A stretch of 64,000 nucleotides of DNA. It comes from Bettongia penicillata ogilbyi (Eukaryota > Chordata > Mammalia > Diprotodontia > Potoroidae). Made by a program: the position numbers and the translations under genes. The notes beneath the pieces are model-generated. The model was not told where the DNA came from. It was given only the letters and a program-made list of their open reading frames with translations, and made no database searches. Shown here piece after piece: positions 33,327 to 43,462 of the stretch. Location: NCBI GenBank assembly GCA_023548195.1, contig JAJHZJ010000579.1:1583545-1647544 (forward strand), read 5' to 3'. Positions within the stretch are counted from its first letter, which is position 1. Every line of letters starts with the position of its first letter.

Positions 33327-34063
33327 GGGGCAGAGCCAAGATGGCAGAGTAGAAGGATGGACTTGCTCTAGCTCTCCTCCCATAGACCATAAAACACCTG
33401 TAAAAAATGACTCTAAAATTGTAGAGCAGCAGAAGCTGAAAAATGACACAGTGAAATAGATTTCCAGCCCAAGACAACCTGGAAAGCTGACAGGAAAGAT
33501 CTACCACACCAGGCTTGGAATGGAGAAAAGCTCACAGAATGCAGCCCAGGCTTGGTCACGCAGCTCTGCATTTACAGGACTGGAGCAGGTTTCAGGGCAG
33601 CAGCTGCAGTTCCCAAATTTCTCAACCCATAAACACCAAAGATAGCTTCAAAGGTCAGTGAGAAACCTCTTTCACCTAGGTGAGAAGGGAGCAGGGTCCA
33701 GCCCCAACCCTGGCCCCAGGGCAGCAGCAGTTACTACCACAGAAGCTTCTACTTTTGGAGGCCTTGGACTAAAGATCCTGGGGGAACTAAGCAGCAGATC
33801 TGAATCTCAGTCCTGAGTGGTGGTCCTGGGGTGAGGAAGAGTGCTGGTGTGGTGGAGCTGGTGGAGGCTCTGGAGAGGGAATTCTACTCACAGATCCTGG
33901 GCAGAAAAGCTTGTGGTTGCTTCCAGACCAGAGTGAAGGCCAGGAGAGGAATAAACTCATCTCCCTCGATTCTGCCACCTTGGAGGAACTGAGAACTTAC
34001 AGGTCCCTAGAGTGTACCCTCCACTTAACAAAGGACTCAAAAGTCAAGTAACTGGCTGGGAAA

Positions 34064-35153
34064 ATGCCCAAAAATAGAAAAAACATAAGACTATAGAAGG
34101 TTACTTTCTTGGCAAAAAGGTATTTTCTTCCAGCCTTTCAGATGAGGAAGAAAAAAGCATACCATCAAAGGAAGACATAAAAATCAAGGCTTCTGCATCC
34201 AAAACCTCCTTAAAAAATATGCAGTGGTCCAGGCCATGGAAGAGCTCAAAAAGGATTTTGAAAATCAAGTAAGATATGTGGAGGAAAAATTGGGAAGAGA
34301 AATGAGAGCAAAGAAAGAAAATCATGAAAAGCGAGTCAACAGCTTGCTAAAGGAGACCCAAAAAAATGCTGAAGAAAATAACACCTTTAAAAACAGACTA
34401 GCCCAAATAGCAAAAGAGGTCCAACAAGTCAATGAAGAGAAAAAGGTCTTAAAAAGTGAATTAGCCAAATGGAAAAGGAGGTTCAGAAGCTCACTGAAGA
34501 AAATAGTTATTTAAAAATTAGGATGGAGCCATTGGAAGCTAACTTCCATGACTTTATGAGAAACCAAAAAATTACCAAAAAAACCCCAAAAGAATGAAAA
34601 AAATTAAAGACAATGTGCAATATCTCATTGGAAAAACAACTGACCTGGAAAATAGATCCAGGAGAGAGAATTCAAAAACTATGGGACTACCTGAAAACCG
34701 ATTATAATCAAAAAAAAGAACCTCAATATCATCCTTCATGAAATTATCAAGGAAAACTACCCTGATGTTCTAGAATCAAAGGGTAAAATAAATATTGAAA
34801 GAATCCAATGATCACCTCCATAAAGAGATCCAAAAAGAAAAACTCCTAAGAATATTGTAGCCAAATGCCAGAGTTTCCAGGTCAAGGAGAAAATATTGCA
34901 AGCAGCCAGAAAAAAACAAACAATTCGAGTATTGTGGAAATAAAATCAGGATAACACAAGATCTAGCAGCTTCCAAAAGTCAAAGGAGCTAGGATTAAAA
35001 CCAAGAATCACCTACCCAGCAAAACTGAGTATAATACTTGAAGGGAAAAAATGGTCACTCAGTGAAATAGAGGACTTTAAAGCATTCTTGATGAAAAGAC
35101 CAGAGCTGAATAGAAAATTTGACTTTCAAACACAAGAATCAAGAAAAGCATGA
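34064..35153 (+). pseudogene. L1/HAL1 ORF1 (RNA-binding coiled-coil protein), decayed
   Basis: ORF1 protein of L1-type elements is a trimeric coiled-coil RNA chaperone that coats the element RNA. Here the start-like ATG at 34,064 opens MPK, followed by broken frames. The best open piece (34,224-34,514) encodes the heptad-rich coiled coil, with strings such as MEELKKDFENQVRYVEEKL and KEVQQVNEEKKVLKSELA. Downstream are the RRM-region equivalent of LENRSRR near 34,650 and the C-terminal domain around QAARKKQTIRVL-like text near 34,900, ending at TGA 35,151-35,153. Several frameshifts and stops interrupt it. The coiled coil by itself could be mistaken for a host gene, but it sits exactly where ORF1 belongs. 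Confidence 0.8.
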
Positions 35154-35289
35154 AAAGGTAAACAGGAAAGAGAAATCACAAGGGGCTTACTAAAGTTGAA
35201 CTGTTTATATTCCTACATAGAAAGATAATATTTGTAACTCTTGAAACTTATCTCAGTATTTGGGTAGTTGGAGGGATTATACATATATA

Positions 35290-35295
<6 letters not shown>

Positions 35296-35355
<60 letters not shown>
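35296..35355. repeat. (GA)n microsatellite in HAL1-like 3' UTR
   Basis: About 30 GA units. Copy 2 has a CA-rich run at the corresponding position (47,684-47,727), so this spot in the 3' UTR is prone to tandem expansion. Confidence 0.95.
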
Positions 35356-35357
<2 letters not shown>

Positions 35358-35601
35358 AGAATGAGTTGAAAAGGAAGGGATGATATCTAAAAAAATAAAA
35401 TTAAGAGGTGAGAGAGGAATATATTGGGAGGAGAAGGGGAGAAATGAAATGGGCCAAATTATCTTACATAAAAGAGGCAAGAAAAAGATTTTTCAATGGA
35501 GGGGAAAAGGGGAGAGGTGAGATGGAAAAAGTGAAGCTTACCCTCATCACATTTGACTTAAGGAGGGAATAACATGCATGCTCAATTTGGTATAAAAATC
35601 T

Positions 35602-36130
35602 ATCTTACACTACAGGAAAGTAGGGGAAAAGGGGATAAATGGAGTGGGGAGGACGATAGAAGGCAGGGCAAAATGGGAAGAGAAGGTAATTAGAAGTAAA
35701 CACTTTTGGGAAGGGACAAGGTCAAAAGAGAAGGCAGAATAAATGGGGGAAAGGATAAGATGGAGGGAAATATTAGTCTTTCACAACATGACTATTATCG
35801 AAGTCTTTTGCATAACTACACATGTATAACCTGCACTGAATTGCTTGCCTTCTCAATGGGGATGGGTGGGGAAGGAGGAAGGGAGAGAAGTTGGAACTCA
35901 AAGTTTTAGGAATGAATGTTGAATATTGTTTTTGCATGCAACTGGGAAATAAGAAATATAGGTAATGGGGTATAGAAATATATTTTGCCCTATAAGAAAA
36001 GAGAGAAAATGGGGATAGGGGAAGGAGGGGTGTGATAGAAGGGATGGCAGTTTGGAGGAAGGGGTAATCAGAATTCACAGTGTCTTGGGGTGGGGGAGGG
36101 GAGAGATGGGGAGAAAATTTGGAACTCAAA
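35602..36130 (+). repeat. Duplicated purine-rich module in HAL1-like 3' UTR
   Basis: GATAGAAGGCAGGGCA at 35,655 recurs as GATAGAAGGGATGGCA at 36,034 (offset 379), with similar flanks on both sides. In copy 2 the same 16-mer occurs identically at 48,038 and 48,419 (offset 381). The duplication therefore predates both insertions and belongs to the family. Confidence 0.75.
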
Positions 36131-36181
36131 ATCTTGTGGAAATGGATGTTGAAAACTGAAAATAAATAAATTGAAAAAAAA

Positions 36182-36196
36182 AGAAAGTCATTAATA
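36182..36196. repeat. Target-site duplication, right (HAL1-like copy 1)
   Basis: AGAAAGTCATTAATA; see 33,312-33,326. Confidence 0.85.
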
Positions 36197-37820
36197 GACT
36201 TTGAAGGAGAAATTTCACGAAATCAGAGAATCGTGGAATTTTAAAGGTGAGAGGAACCTCAGTAGGAAATGATTGCCTACCGGTGGACACAAGCTAATGA
36301 ATGCTCTTCCTCAACTATATTACCCAGAAATGAATACAATAATCTAGATACAGTCTGGCCATGGTAGGTGTGTAACCTTCTCTACTGTGCTAGCAGCCTA
36401 TTAAGTAATTGTAAAGTAAAATCCTAACCAGCCCATTTGTAGAATGGGACTTTCAGGTTAATTTATTGTTTTCAATAATTTAGAAATAAAAATAACAAGC
36501 TTTTTTTTTGTCAGGTTCTCTGGTAATGAATTACCCTCTGACAATGCAAATCATCACCTGTTCTTGCCACTTATAGTTTCAGAGAATTGCCTAGGGCATT
36601 TAATGATTGAAGAACTTGCCCTGAATCACACTAAAGGAGGCAGGGCTTGAACTAAGGTCTTTATGACACCTAAATGATGGCTAAGCTTTGTCTCTCCATT
36701 CCCAGCATTTAGCAAAGTTGCAGCACACATAAGGACTTGGTAAATGATTGTTGACTAATGCTATACTTACAGCCTCTGAGTTAAGGGTTTACAGAGTATA
36801 ATTTAATGTTTTTTTAGTGGCTAAAAGTACTGTGGTATCAGAGTCATTCTTCCAAATACTAGTGATCACTGTAGAATGATGTAGACATAGGAGGGGTAGG
36901 AGATTGGGTTGAATGTTTACTAAACACCAGAAAATAACCTGGAAAATTGCATATTTCTTTCAAATCAGAGGATACAATCTTGTTTTCTTGTCATCAGCTT
37001 CCTTTTTTCATAAATGCATGGTGGGAAACAATTCTAGTTAATTAGGAGTTCTGATTAAGCAAAATTCAACTGTATATTACTATTGAGTTAACCTGAATAC
37101 AACCTAAAACAATTCTCCTGAACCAGACATGTGCAGAATAAAATGATAGGAGGAAGCTTTCATAGGGCACAATGAACTGAGGTGATCATCTCAGGCCTGC
37201 CCTATTGAAGAGAGCAGATGTCTCCCAAGGCATCTTTAGGAGAAAGAAAAAGAGGCAGCTGAAAACTAAAATATAATTAGTGTCAGCGTGTTCGTGACAT
37301 TTCCTTCTCCCACTCCCACCTACTTACTGACTGTTACTCCTGATGGCTCTGCTTTCTGTTCTATTGATCATCTGCCTTAGGTGTTCATTCTACCAGATTT
37401 TACCTACATAGAATTATTCTTTAGGGAGAGAGAGTCTCAGTATTATCTCCAATGGCTGAGTATGCAGAATGAAATTCAAAAGATCTGAACTGGAGTAATT
37501 ACAAATTAGGCCAGCAGGAGAAACAGTGTTGTGACATGAAGAAGCACAGGTTCCAATACGCAAGCATCGATTGTTTGGCAAATAATAATCAGCCACATGG
37601 ATCAAAGACGAATAAGCACAGGATTTGGATTCAGAGGAAATGCTTTTGAATTCTGTCCCTAATGCTTATCAGCTGGGTGACCTTGGGTAAGTTCTAGCCA
37701 TCAGCCAAGTACTTCTTATGCTAATTTCATAAACATTATGGAGAAATGTGGATGAGAAGCAGAATAGTGAAGTGGATTGAAAACTCGAATGATAAGACAG
37801 AAAGACGATTCATTACAACA
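36197..37820. other. Mostly single-copy-looking sequence
   Basis: A MIR-like minus trace lies at 36,560-36,690 and a MIR plus fragment at about 37,615-37,700 ('ctggatttggattcagagg'-like and 'ctgggtgaccttgggtaag'). 36,700-37,600 has no recognised repeat, no coding frame with a domain, and no simple repeats. Confidence 0.4.
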
Positions 37821-38068
37821 AGGAAGTGGCACAGTAAGTAGCATGCCAGTCCTGGAGTCAGGAAGATCATCTTCCTGAATTCAAATCTGGTCTCAGGCAC
37901 TAGCTGTGTGACCCTGAGCAAATCACTTAACCCTGTTTGCCTCAGCTTCTTCATCTATCAAATGAGCTTGAGAAGGAAATGGCAAACCACTGCAATTTCA
38001 TTGCCAAGAAAATTTCAAATGGGGTCACAGAGGTTGGACAGACCGAAACTGAAGCAATTAAACAACTG
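37821..38068 (+). mobile_element. Mar1-type SINE
   Basis: 'aggaagtggcacagtaagtag', 'gagtcaggaagatcatcttcc', 'gtgtgaccctgagcaaatca', 'gagaaggaaatggcaaacc', 'ggggtcacagaggttggac'. Near full length, plus. Confidence 0.85.
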
Positions 38069-38265
38069 TTCATTAACAAAGATGATGATTTTGGAGAAAG
38101 CTGTCTACCTGATTGTCCAAGGATCTCTCCTTCACACTTTGCTATTTAACATTTTTATTAGTGAACAAGATCTTAATTAGCGTGTGCCTACTGCTCTAAC
38201 TTCTAGACCTAGAAGAAAGAGGTAGGTCCTCAAGCAGGGGTCCTCTGCGCTCAGCGGAACTATGC

Positions 38266-39405
38266 ATTCAGTCATTTAACAAGTTAAGTAAGCATTTACG
38301 ATGTGTCAGGCAATTTGCTAAGCACTGGGTATCCAAGGAAGGGCCAAAAAAAAACCCAGTTCCTGCCCTTTAATTGGGGAGAGAACATGTATGTAAGTAG
38401 GTACATATAAGATATATTCAGATTAGATGGAAGATAATCTCACAGAGGAATGCATTGACAGCTGAAAGACATGGGAAACACTTCCTGCAGAAGATAAGAT
38501 TTGAGCTAAGTCTTGAAAGAAGTCAGGGATTCTAAATGTTAAAGCTGAGGGGGCAGAGCATTCCAGCCAGTGCAAAGGCACAGAGATAAGAGATAGAGAG
38601 AAATGAATAGAGAAACTGTAGGCAGACCGATGTCTTAGAGTATTATGGAATGTGCATAGACAAGTAAGATATGAGAAGGATGGGAAGGTAGAACAGATGA
38701 AGATCTTTAAATGCTAACCAAAGAATGATCTATTTCATCCTGAAGGTAACAGTAAGATGCCAGAGAAAGGGAGATTACATCTATGGCAGTAGTCCAGTAG
38801 AAAGGTGATGAGAATCTGAACTAGATTGTATGTGTGCAGTTAGTATACAGCAAAAAGATAAAAGGGGCCAAGAAAGAGCCTTGGGAGGTACCCAGGGTTA
38901 GTCAGAATGATGTAGATAAAGAGCTAGCCATAAAGACTGAGGAATGATCAGACATTTAGGAAAAGAACCAGGTGAGAACAGTGTCACAAAGACCCAGAGA
39001 GGAGAGGGTTCCAGGAGAAGGTGATTAATAGTGTCAAATAGTACTGAGAAATTAGGGAGGATCCAAATTGAGAAGGAGGCATTAGATTTGGCAGTTAAGA
39101 TCATTGTAACTTTGGAGAGGGCATCAAGTGGGATTTTTTTTTGAGAATTGGGGGGTCATGAGCATGTTTATTGATAATAGGGAAAGAGTAAAGAGTGAGA
39201 AATTGAAGATGGAAAAGAGAATGTGGATGACAATGAGGGACAATTTTATGGAGAAATCAGGAGGAGAGGGTTTATATAGAGAATTTTGCCTTGTCAAGGA
39301 GAAAGACCACTTCTTTATCTAAGACCAGATATTAGAAAGAAATATATGTAATAGGAGATGAGGAGGAGAAAAGGGGGTGGGAAGCTTTCAGTGAATTGTC
39401 TCAAT
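38266..39405 (-). mobile_element. L2 LINE, minus: tail, C-terminus and RT part
   Basis: Antisense L2 starting with the tail 'agtaagcatttacgatgtgtcagg'. It then runs through 'gcattccagccagtgcaaagg', 'gtagtccagtagaaaggtgatg', and RT-domain text. Translation of the minus strand at 38,898-39,104 gives AKSNASFSIWIL and FDTINHLLLEP, the L2 equivalents of the region around the FDTVDH motif. The element is cut at about 39,405 by the HAL1-like insertion and resumes at about 43,470. Confidence 0.75.
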
Positions 39406-39751
39406 TTTTAAATTTTATTTTAGACTCAAATGCCAGAATACAAGTACAGAATAAAGAAAAAAAATCATAAATTAAAATATTGGGACTCAAACAAAAAATA
39501 AGGAAGAAAACAAGCCTGTCGTGCATAGCAGAACAAAAGAGATGATTCAAAATATGTAACAATAAATTTTCTTTTCAAGAAAGTCTATATGATAAATAAT
39601 ACTTTCGGCTGAGAACTGTCGATCTTTTCTTTGCTTCCTTGTAAGTTTTCTTTTGTTCTCTGTGCACATTTTTTTTACTTTGTTCTTTTTTCTCTCCCTT
39701 ACCCCCCAGAAGGCTACAATTTAGTTTGGATATGTTTCTCTATAGCTATAG

Positions 39752-39752
<1 letters not shown>

Positions 39753-39789
<37 letters not shown>
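39753..39789. repeat. (CA)n microsatellite
   Basis: About 18 CA units inside the 3' UTR of the minus-strand HAL1-like element. Confidence 0.95.
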
Positions 39790-39791
<2 letters not shown>

Positions 39792-40071
39792 ATGTTGACA
39801 TAGTTTTCCCAAACAAATTCTACTCCTGAACCTTGTTTTTATGTTAGTCCCTATCTCTTGTCTCCTATCCCTCATGCCTCCTCTGGTTTATTTCTACCCT
39901 CTACCTTGTCCTCCTGTGATTTGCCTAGCCCCCTCCAAGGATCTCTCCCCTATCCTCCCATTCCCATAAATCTAAACACCCTTCTGTACCTCCCTTTTAT
40001 CTAAAGATCCCTCCCTTTTCCTCTCCCCTTTCTCTATCCTCCTATCATTTTATTTCTTTTGAATTTAGAAA

Positions 40072-40086
40072 TTTTCATACTCCTCT
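40072..40086. repeat. Probable target-site duplication, 3' side of C1orf43 retrocopy
   Basis: TTTTCATACTCCTCT resembles TTTTGTATTCTTCT at 41,676-41,689, with 3 mismatches and one gap. The HAL1-like 3' UTR continues outside both copies. Confidence 0.5.
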
Positions 40087-41675
40087 TTTTATTATTTTTA
40101 CATTTTTTTATTAAATAACCAGTTTATAAAGTCAGACCAGTGCAGTGACTTATTGGGGGAATATGGAAATAGTGCCTATATCACTGACAGTTCCCCTCAC
40201 TCATGTCTTGAGCTATAATATTAGAAGAGAAGGGCAAGGCAGTGCATCAAACACAACACAAACCTCAACAGGTCTTGGTTTAAGTACAACACCCTAATTC
40301 CCTTCTGTCCTTTTCACTCCACAACTTTAAATGACATATTTGTGGGCAAGAGTCCCCATCCAAGTGGGAAACTGTAGTTTCCTCTTCTAACATCCTAAAT
40401 GCCTCCTCCCCAAACCCCCACTAACCTATTTAGGACAAAACTGACTTTGGGAGAGGGCAAAAAATAACCATGATGGAAAAAACAAGTTGAAATAAGGAAG
40501 AAGTGACATGGACAGGGTAAAAAAAAATGTAAACTCCATTAAAAAACTGTTGGAGAGGGAAAGAGTGCCACAGAGAGTTTTAGTTCTACAACAGACCAGA
40601 GGGATAAACTAAGGAAGGATTTCCAGACACACATTTCAAGAATTCTGGGCATAATAATATCAATGCTGTCCAGTGCTGCTTGTCTCCTGCCCTGGAAAAA
40701 TCCCTGGGTACTGAGACTGGATTCTCCTTCTGGAGCCATGTTGGCTATGGTTATCCCCAAACTTGGTCAGAAGGTACTCTCTAGAGTATTCTAGTTACCC
40801 TCAAAACTCTTCAACTCTAGGAACTGCTTAGCTCTTTTATTGTTCTGGCTGGAGGGCAGATCAGTGACCTGGATAGTTGGTGTGGAGGAGACTTCAGGAG
40901 ATTATGTTACATCCTTAGCTGTTGATTGGTGCTGCCGCTGGGAACTTCCACCATGGGCTTTTTGACAGCAGCAACCAGTTCACTCAGTGCTTCCTGATAG
41001 TATAGATGGATATTCAGTCTGGCCAAAGACACCAGTTTTATATAGAGCTATCTCATAGCATGGTATCAATGAGAGTTTTTCAGACACCCTGGAAGGAGGT
41101 ACTTGTGTTTCAAAACTCCAGCAAATAGGAGTGGAAGTTCTTGCCCATCGGGGAATGAAGATGCCCGCCTTCTGGGTGGAATGGAATCTCAGAGGCACAA
41201 ATGGCACAAAATACTTTCATCCTGTGTAGGTAGTTGTGCAATGTTGATTTCCTGGTGTCTTCAACTGCAGAAGTCTGGCATCATCTTTTCCAAAAAGCTG
41301 GGGTTCACAATTTACATCCTGGACCTTGGATAGTCAGATGTCAATCTCTTCCTTCACATCCTTGGGAGTGTTGTGCCCCACAGGGATGTGAGGACCTCTT
41401 GAAGACTTCATAGCAAAATATATGATCTGATTCTTCACAAAAATGAAAAGCAGGAGAAATACCAAGCTCTCATAGACCATCACCAGCATGACATTCACCG
41501 TGGACATCCAGTTACTGCTGGGTGCCATGGTCTCCTTCCAGTTTCTTTAGCTTGGGCTCCATAGTAGTGACAGCCTTACAGGTCCTTGGTGCTGCTTGGC
41601 CATTTTCTTATGGGAGAAGTCAAAGCCAGGCCCTGTAGGAAAACATGGCAGCCAGGGGGAATGCGAGGGACCAAC
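40087..41675 (-). pseudogene. C1orf43: Full-length processed pseudogene of C1orf43
   Basis: Intronless retrocopy of the conserved vertebrate single-pass membrane protein gene C1orf43 (about 253 residues). The start ATG is at 41,528-41,526. The first frame reads NWMSTVNVMLVMVYESLVF and FIFVKNQIIYFAMKSSRGP, the N-terminal membrane segment and the basic stretch after it, then HIPVGHNTPKDVKEEIDI before TGA at 41,336-41,334. Homology continues through broken frames: EPQLFGKDDARLLQL, SEIPFHPEG, MGKNFHSYLLE, TGVFGQTEY, YQEALSEL, TIQVTDLPSSQNNKRAKQF and LELKSFEGN, to a final TGA at 40,769-40,767. At least three TGA stops replace parental Arg (CGA) codons, and TAA and TAG replace Gln and Tyr. There are at least two frameshifts. 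The 5' UTR (41,529-41,675) and 3' UTR with AATAAA near 40,112-40,107 and an A-rich end are present, so nearly the whole mRNA was copied. Confidence 0.95.
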
Positions 41676-41689
41676 TTTTGTATTCTTCT
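41676..41689. repeat. Probable target-site duplication, 5' side of C1orf43 retrocopy
   Basis: TTTTGTATTCTTCT; see 40,072-40,086. Confidence 0.5.
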
Positions 41690-42006
41690 AAATATATATG
41701 TATTGTTCCCTCTTAAACCCATTCTCAATGAAAACAGTCACCAGAATTACCAACCCTCCTCCCCCATCTAATTCCTCTGTATGGATTCTTCTTCTTGCAC
41801 CTCATTTGTATAAAATACTCTTTTTTAGCTGTCCCTAAATGGTTTTACTTTTTAAATTTATATCATACTCAAGTTTTCCCAATCTTTCTTATGAGCTATC
41901 CAATTATTAACAAGAATCTTAGACATCCATTTTACAATTTTACATATGTAAAAAGTAAACAGTTTGTCCTAATTGATTCCCTTATAATCAGTCATTGGTA
42001 TGTACC

Positions 42007-42900
42007 TTATATTTCTCTTGTCTTCTGTATGTCAAATTGTCCATCAAGTTCAGGGTTTTTTGTTTTTTAACAAAGTCTTGAAAGTCTGGATGTTGATCAA
42101 ATGTCCTTTTTTTTTTCATTTAGTATTATGCTTAACTTGGCTAGGATGAAATTTTTGGCTGGAGCCTCAGTTCTATTGCTCTTTGATATATAGTATTCCA
42201 AGACCTGCAGTCTTTTAGTGTTTCCACTGCTAGGTCTCCTGTGATTGTAATCGTGGCACCAGCATATTTAAATTGCTTTATTTTTGTTTCTTTTAATATT
42301 TTATCCTTGAGTTGGTTGTTTCTGAATTTGAGTATGATACTCTTATGAGTTTTCTTCATAGGATCTCTTTTAAGTGGTGATCAATGGATTTTTTCTATTT
42401 CTACTTTCCCCTCTTTGTTCTACTGCTTCAGGATAATTTTCTTTAATTATTCTTTGCATTATTGTATAAAGGTTCTTTTTTTATCATACTTTCAGTTAGT
42501 CCAATTATTTTTATGTTGTCTCTTCTTGATCTATTCTCCAAATCCATTTTTTATAAGATGTTTTTACTTTCTCTTCTATTTTTTCATTATTCCTATTTTG
42601 TTTAATTATTTCTTGATATCTTATAATTTCACTGGCTTCCCCTTACCTAATTCTCATTTTCAAGTTGTCATTTTCTTCCTTAAGATTCTGTATTTCCTTT
42701 TCTAATTGGTTGACTTTCCTTTTATAATCTTGTTTTTCTTGAATTATTCTTTTTTTTTTAGTTTTTCCTCCATCTCTGTCATTTTATTTTAAAGTCTTTT
42801 CTAAGATCTATAAATTTTTGGGGGGCAGTTGATCATTTAATATTACTCTTTACTTCAATATCTTCCTCTGAAGATGAACCCCAGTCTTCTCTATTCCCAT
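42007..42900 (-). pseudogene. L1/HAL1 ORF1 remnant, minus
   Basis: Minus-strand translation shows a coiled-coil part (MTEMEEKLKKKR from about 42,782, then KVNQLEKEIQNLKEEN), a decayed RRM-region motif (equivalent of LENRSRRDN, about 42,530), and the C-terminal domain in an open stretch at 42,359-42,141: FRNNQLKDKILKETKIKQF, KYAGATITITGDLAVETLK. The terminal stop is near 42,009-42,007. Multiple frameshifts. More diverged than the ORF1 at 46,522-47,557. Confidence 0.75.
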
Positions 42901-43462
42901 AAATAGCTTTCTATGGCTGGATTCTTTCTCCTTTGCCTGCACATTTTTATTACATTTGGTAATAGTTTAATTTTTGTAATCAGCTCTAGCCCTGAGGTAT
43001 GGGGGATGGTGCCTCTTGCCCAAGATCTTCAGTTACCTCCCCTCTAGCTTGGAACCAAAACCAAACCTCCAACCTCCTGTAAGTGCCCACAGCCAGGGGC
43101 TTTCTGCCTCACTGCTTTTGCACTCACCCAGCATGTGCTGGCTTTTTCTCACCTCTTTCTCCCCACCTCCCCATTCCTCCCCCAGCTCTCATCCTGGCGC
43201 TCTTTGCAGCACAGCTGGGTCTGGCGTTCTTTGTCAGCAGAGGTTCCCTTGATCTTCCTGGGCTCAGACACCCAACTCCCCTCACTATCCTGGGGGTAAA
43301 AGTTCCTGTGACTGAGGTGGAGACAGCCTGTCAAACCAACTAACCCCAGAGCTTTCCCCTCAATAAAGCAGACCCTAACCTGGAGGTGTTATTTTATCTC
43401 TTTTGTAGGGGGGGAAATCTTGAAAGCTTGGAATTTCTGACCTACTCTGCCATTTTCCCAGA

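Larger units (their letters stand above)
33327..36181 (+). mobile_element. Full-length ORF1-only L1 derivative (HAL1-like), copy 1
   Basis: Complete insertion of 2,855 bp between a 15-bp target-site duplication. Order: a 5' UTR of about 740 bp starting GGGGCAGAGCCAAGATGGC, a decayed ORF1 (34,064-35,153), and about 1 kb of purine-rich 3' UTR with a (GA)n run, ending 'aaataaataaattg' plus a short A tail. There is no room for, and no trace of, ORF2. Since both ends and the duplication are present, this is a complete ORF1-only unit rather than a truncated L1. Such half-L1 elements (HAL1) are known in mammals and would need L1 ORF2 protein in trans. Confidence 0.85.
39406..43462 (-). mobile_element. 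ORF1-only L1 derivative (HAL1-like), minus, hosting a C1orf43 retrocopy
   Basis: Reading the minus strand: the 5' end near 43,460 (...AATGGCAGAGTAGG...), a 5' UTR to about 42,900, a decayed ORF1 (about 42,900-42,007), and a 3' UTR (42,006-41,676, then 40,086-39,406) ending 'ctaaaataaaatttaaaaa'. ORF2 is absent. Removing the 1,589-bp C1orf43 pseudogene leaves about 2.47 kb, similar to the two plus-strand copies. GAATTGTCTCAATTTTT (about 39,392) and GAATTCTCTCCTCATATTTTT (43,461) look like a diverged target-site duplication. More diverged, so probably older, than copies 1 and 2. Confidence 0.75.

Noticed and set aside
34224..34514. Stand-alone coiled-coil host protein
   Set aside because: It lies exactly within the ORF1 of a HAL1-like element and has a counterpart at 46,696-46,965.
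41334..41528. A 64-residue membrane protein with homology to C1orf43
   Set aside because: Homology continues past the TGA in decayed frames to the normal end of the gene, showing a processed pseudogene rather than a short gene.
42141..42359. Small nucleic-acid-binding protein gene on the minus strand
   Set aside because: It is the C-terminal domain of an L1-type ORF1 remnant in a recognisable element.
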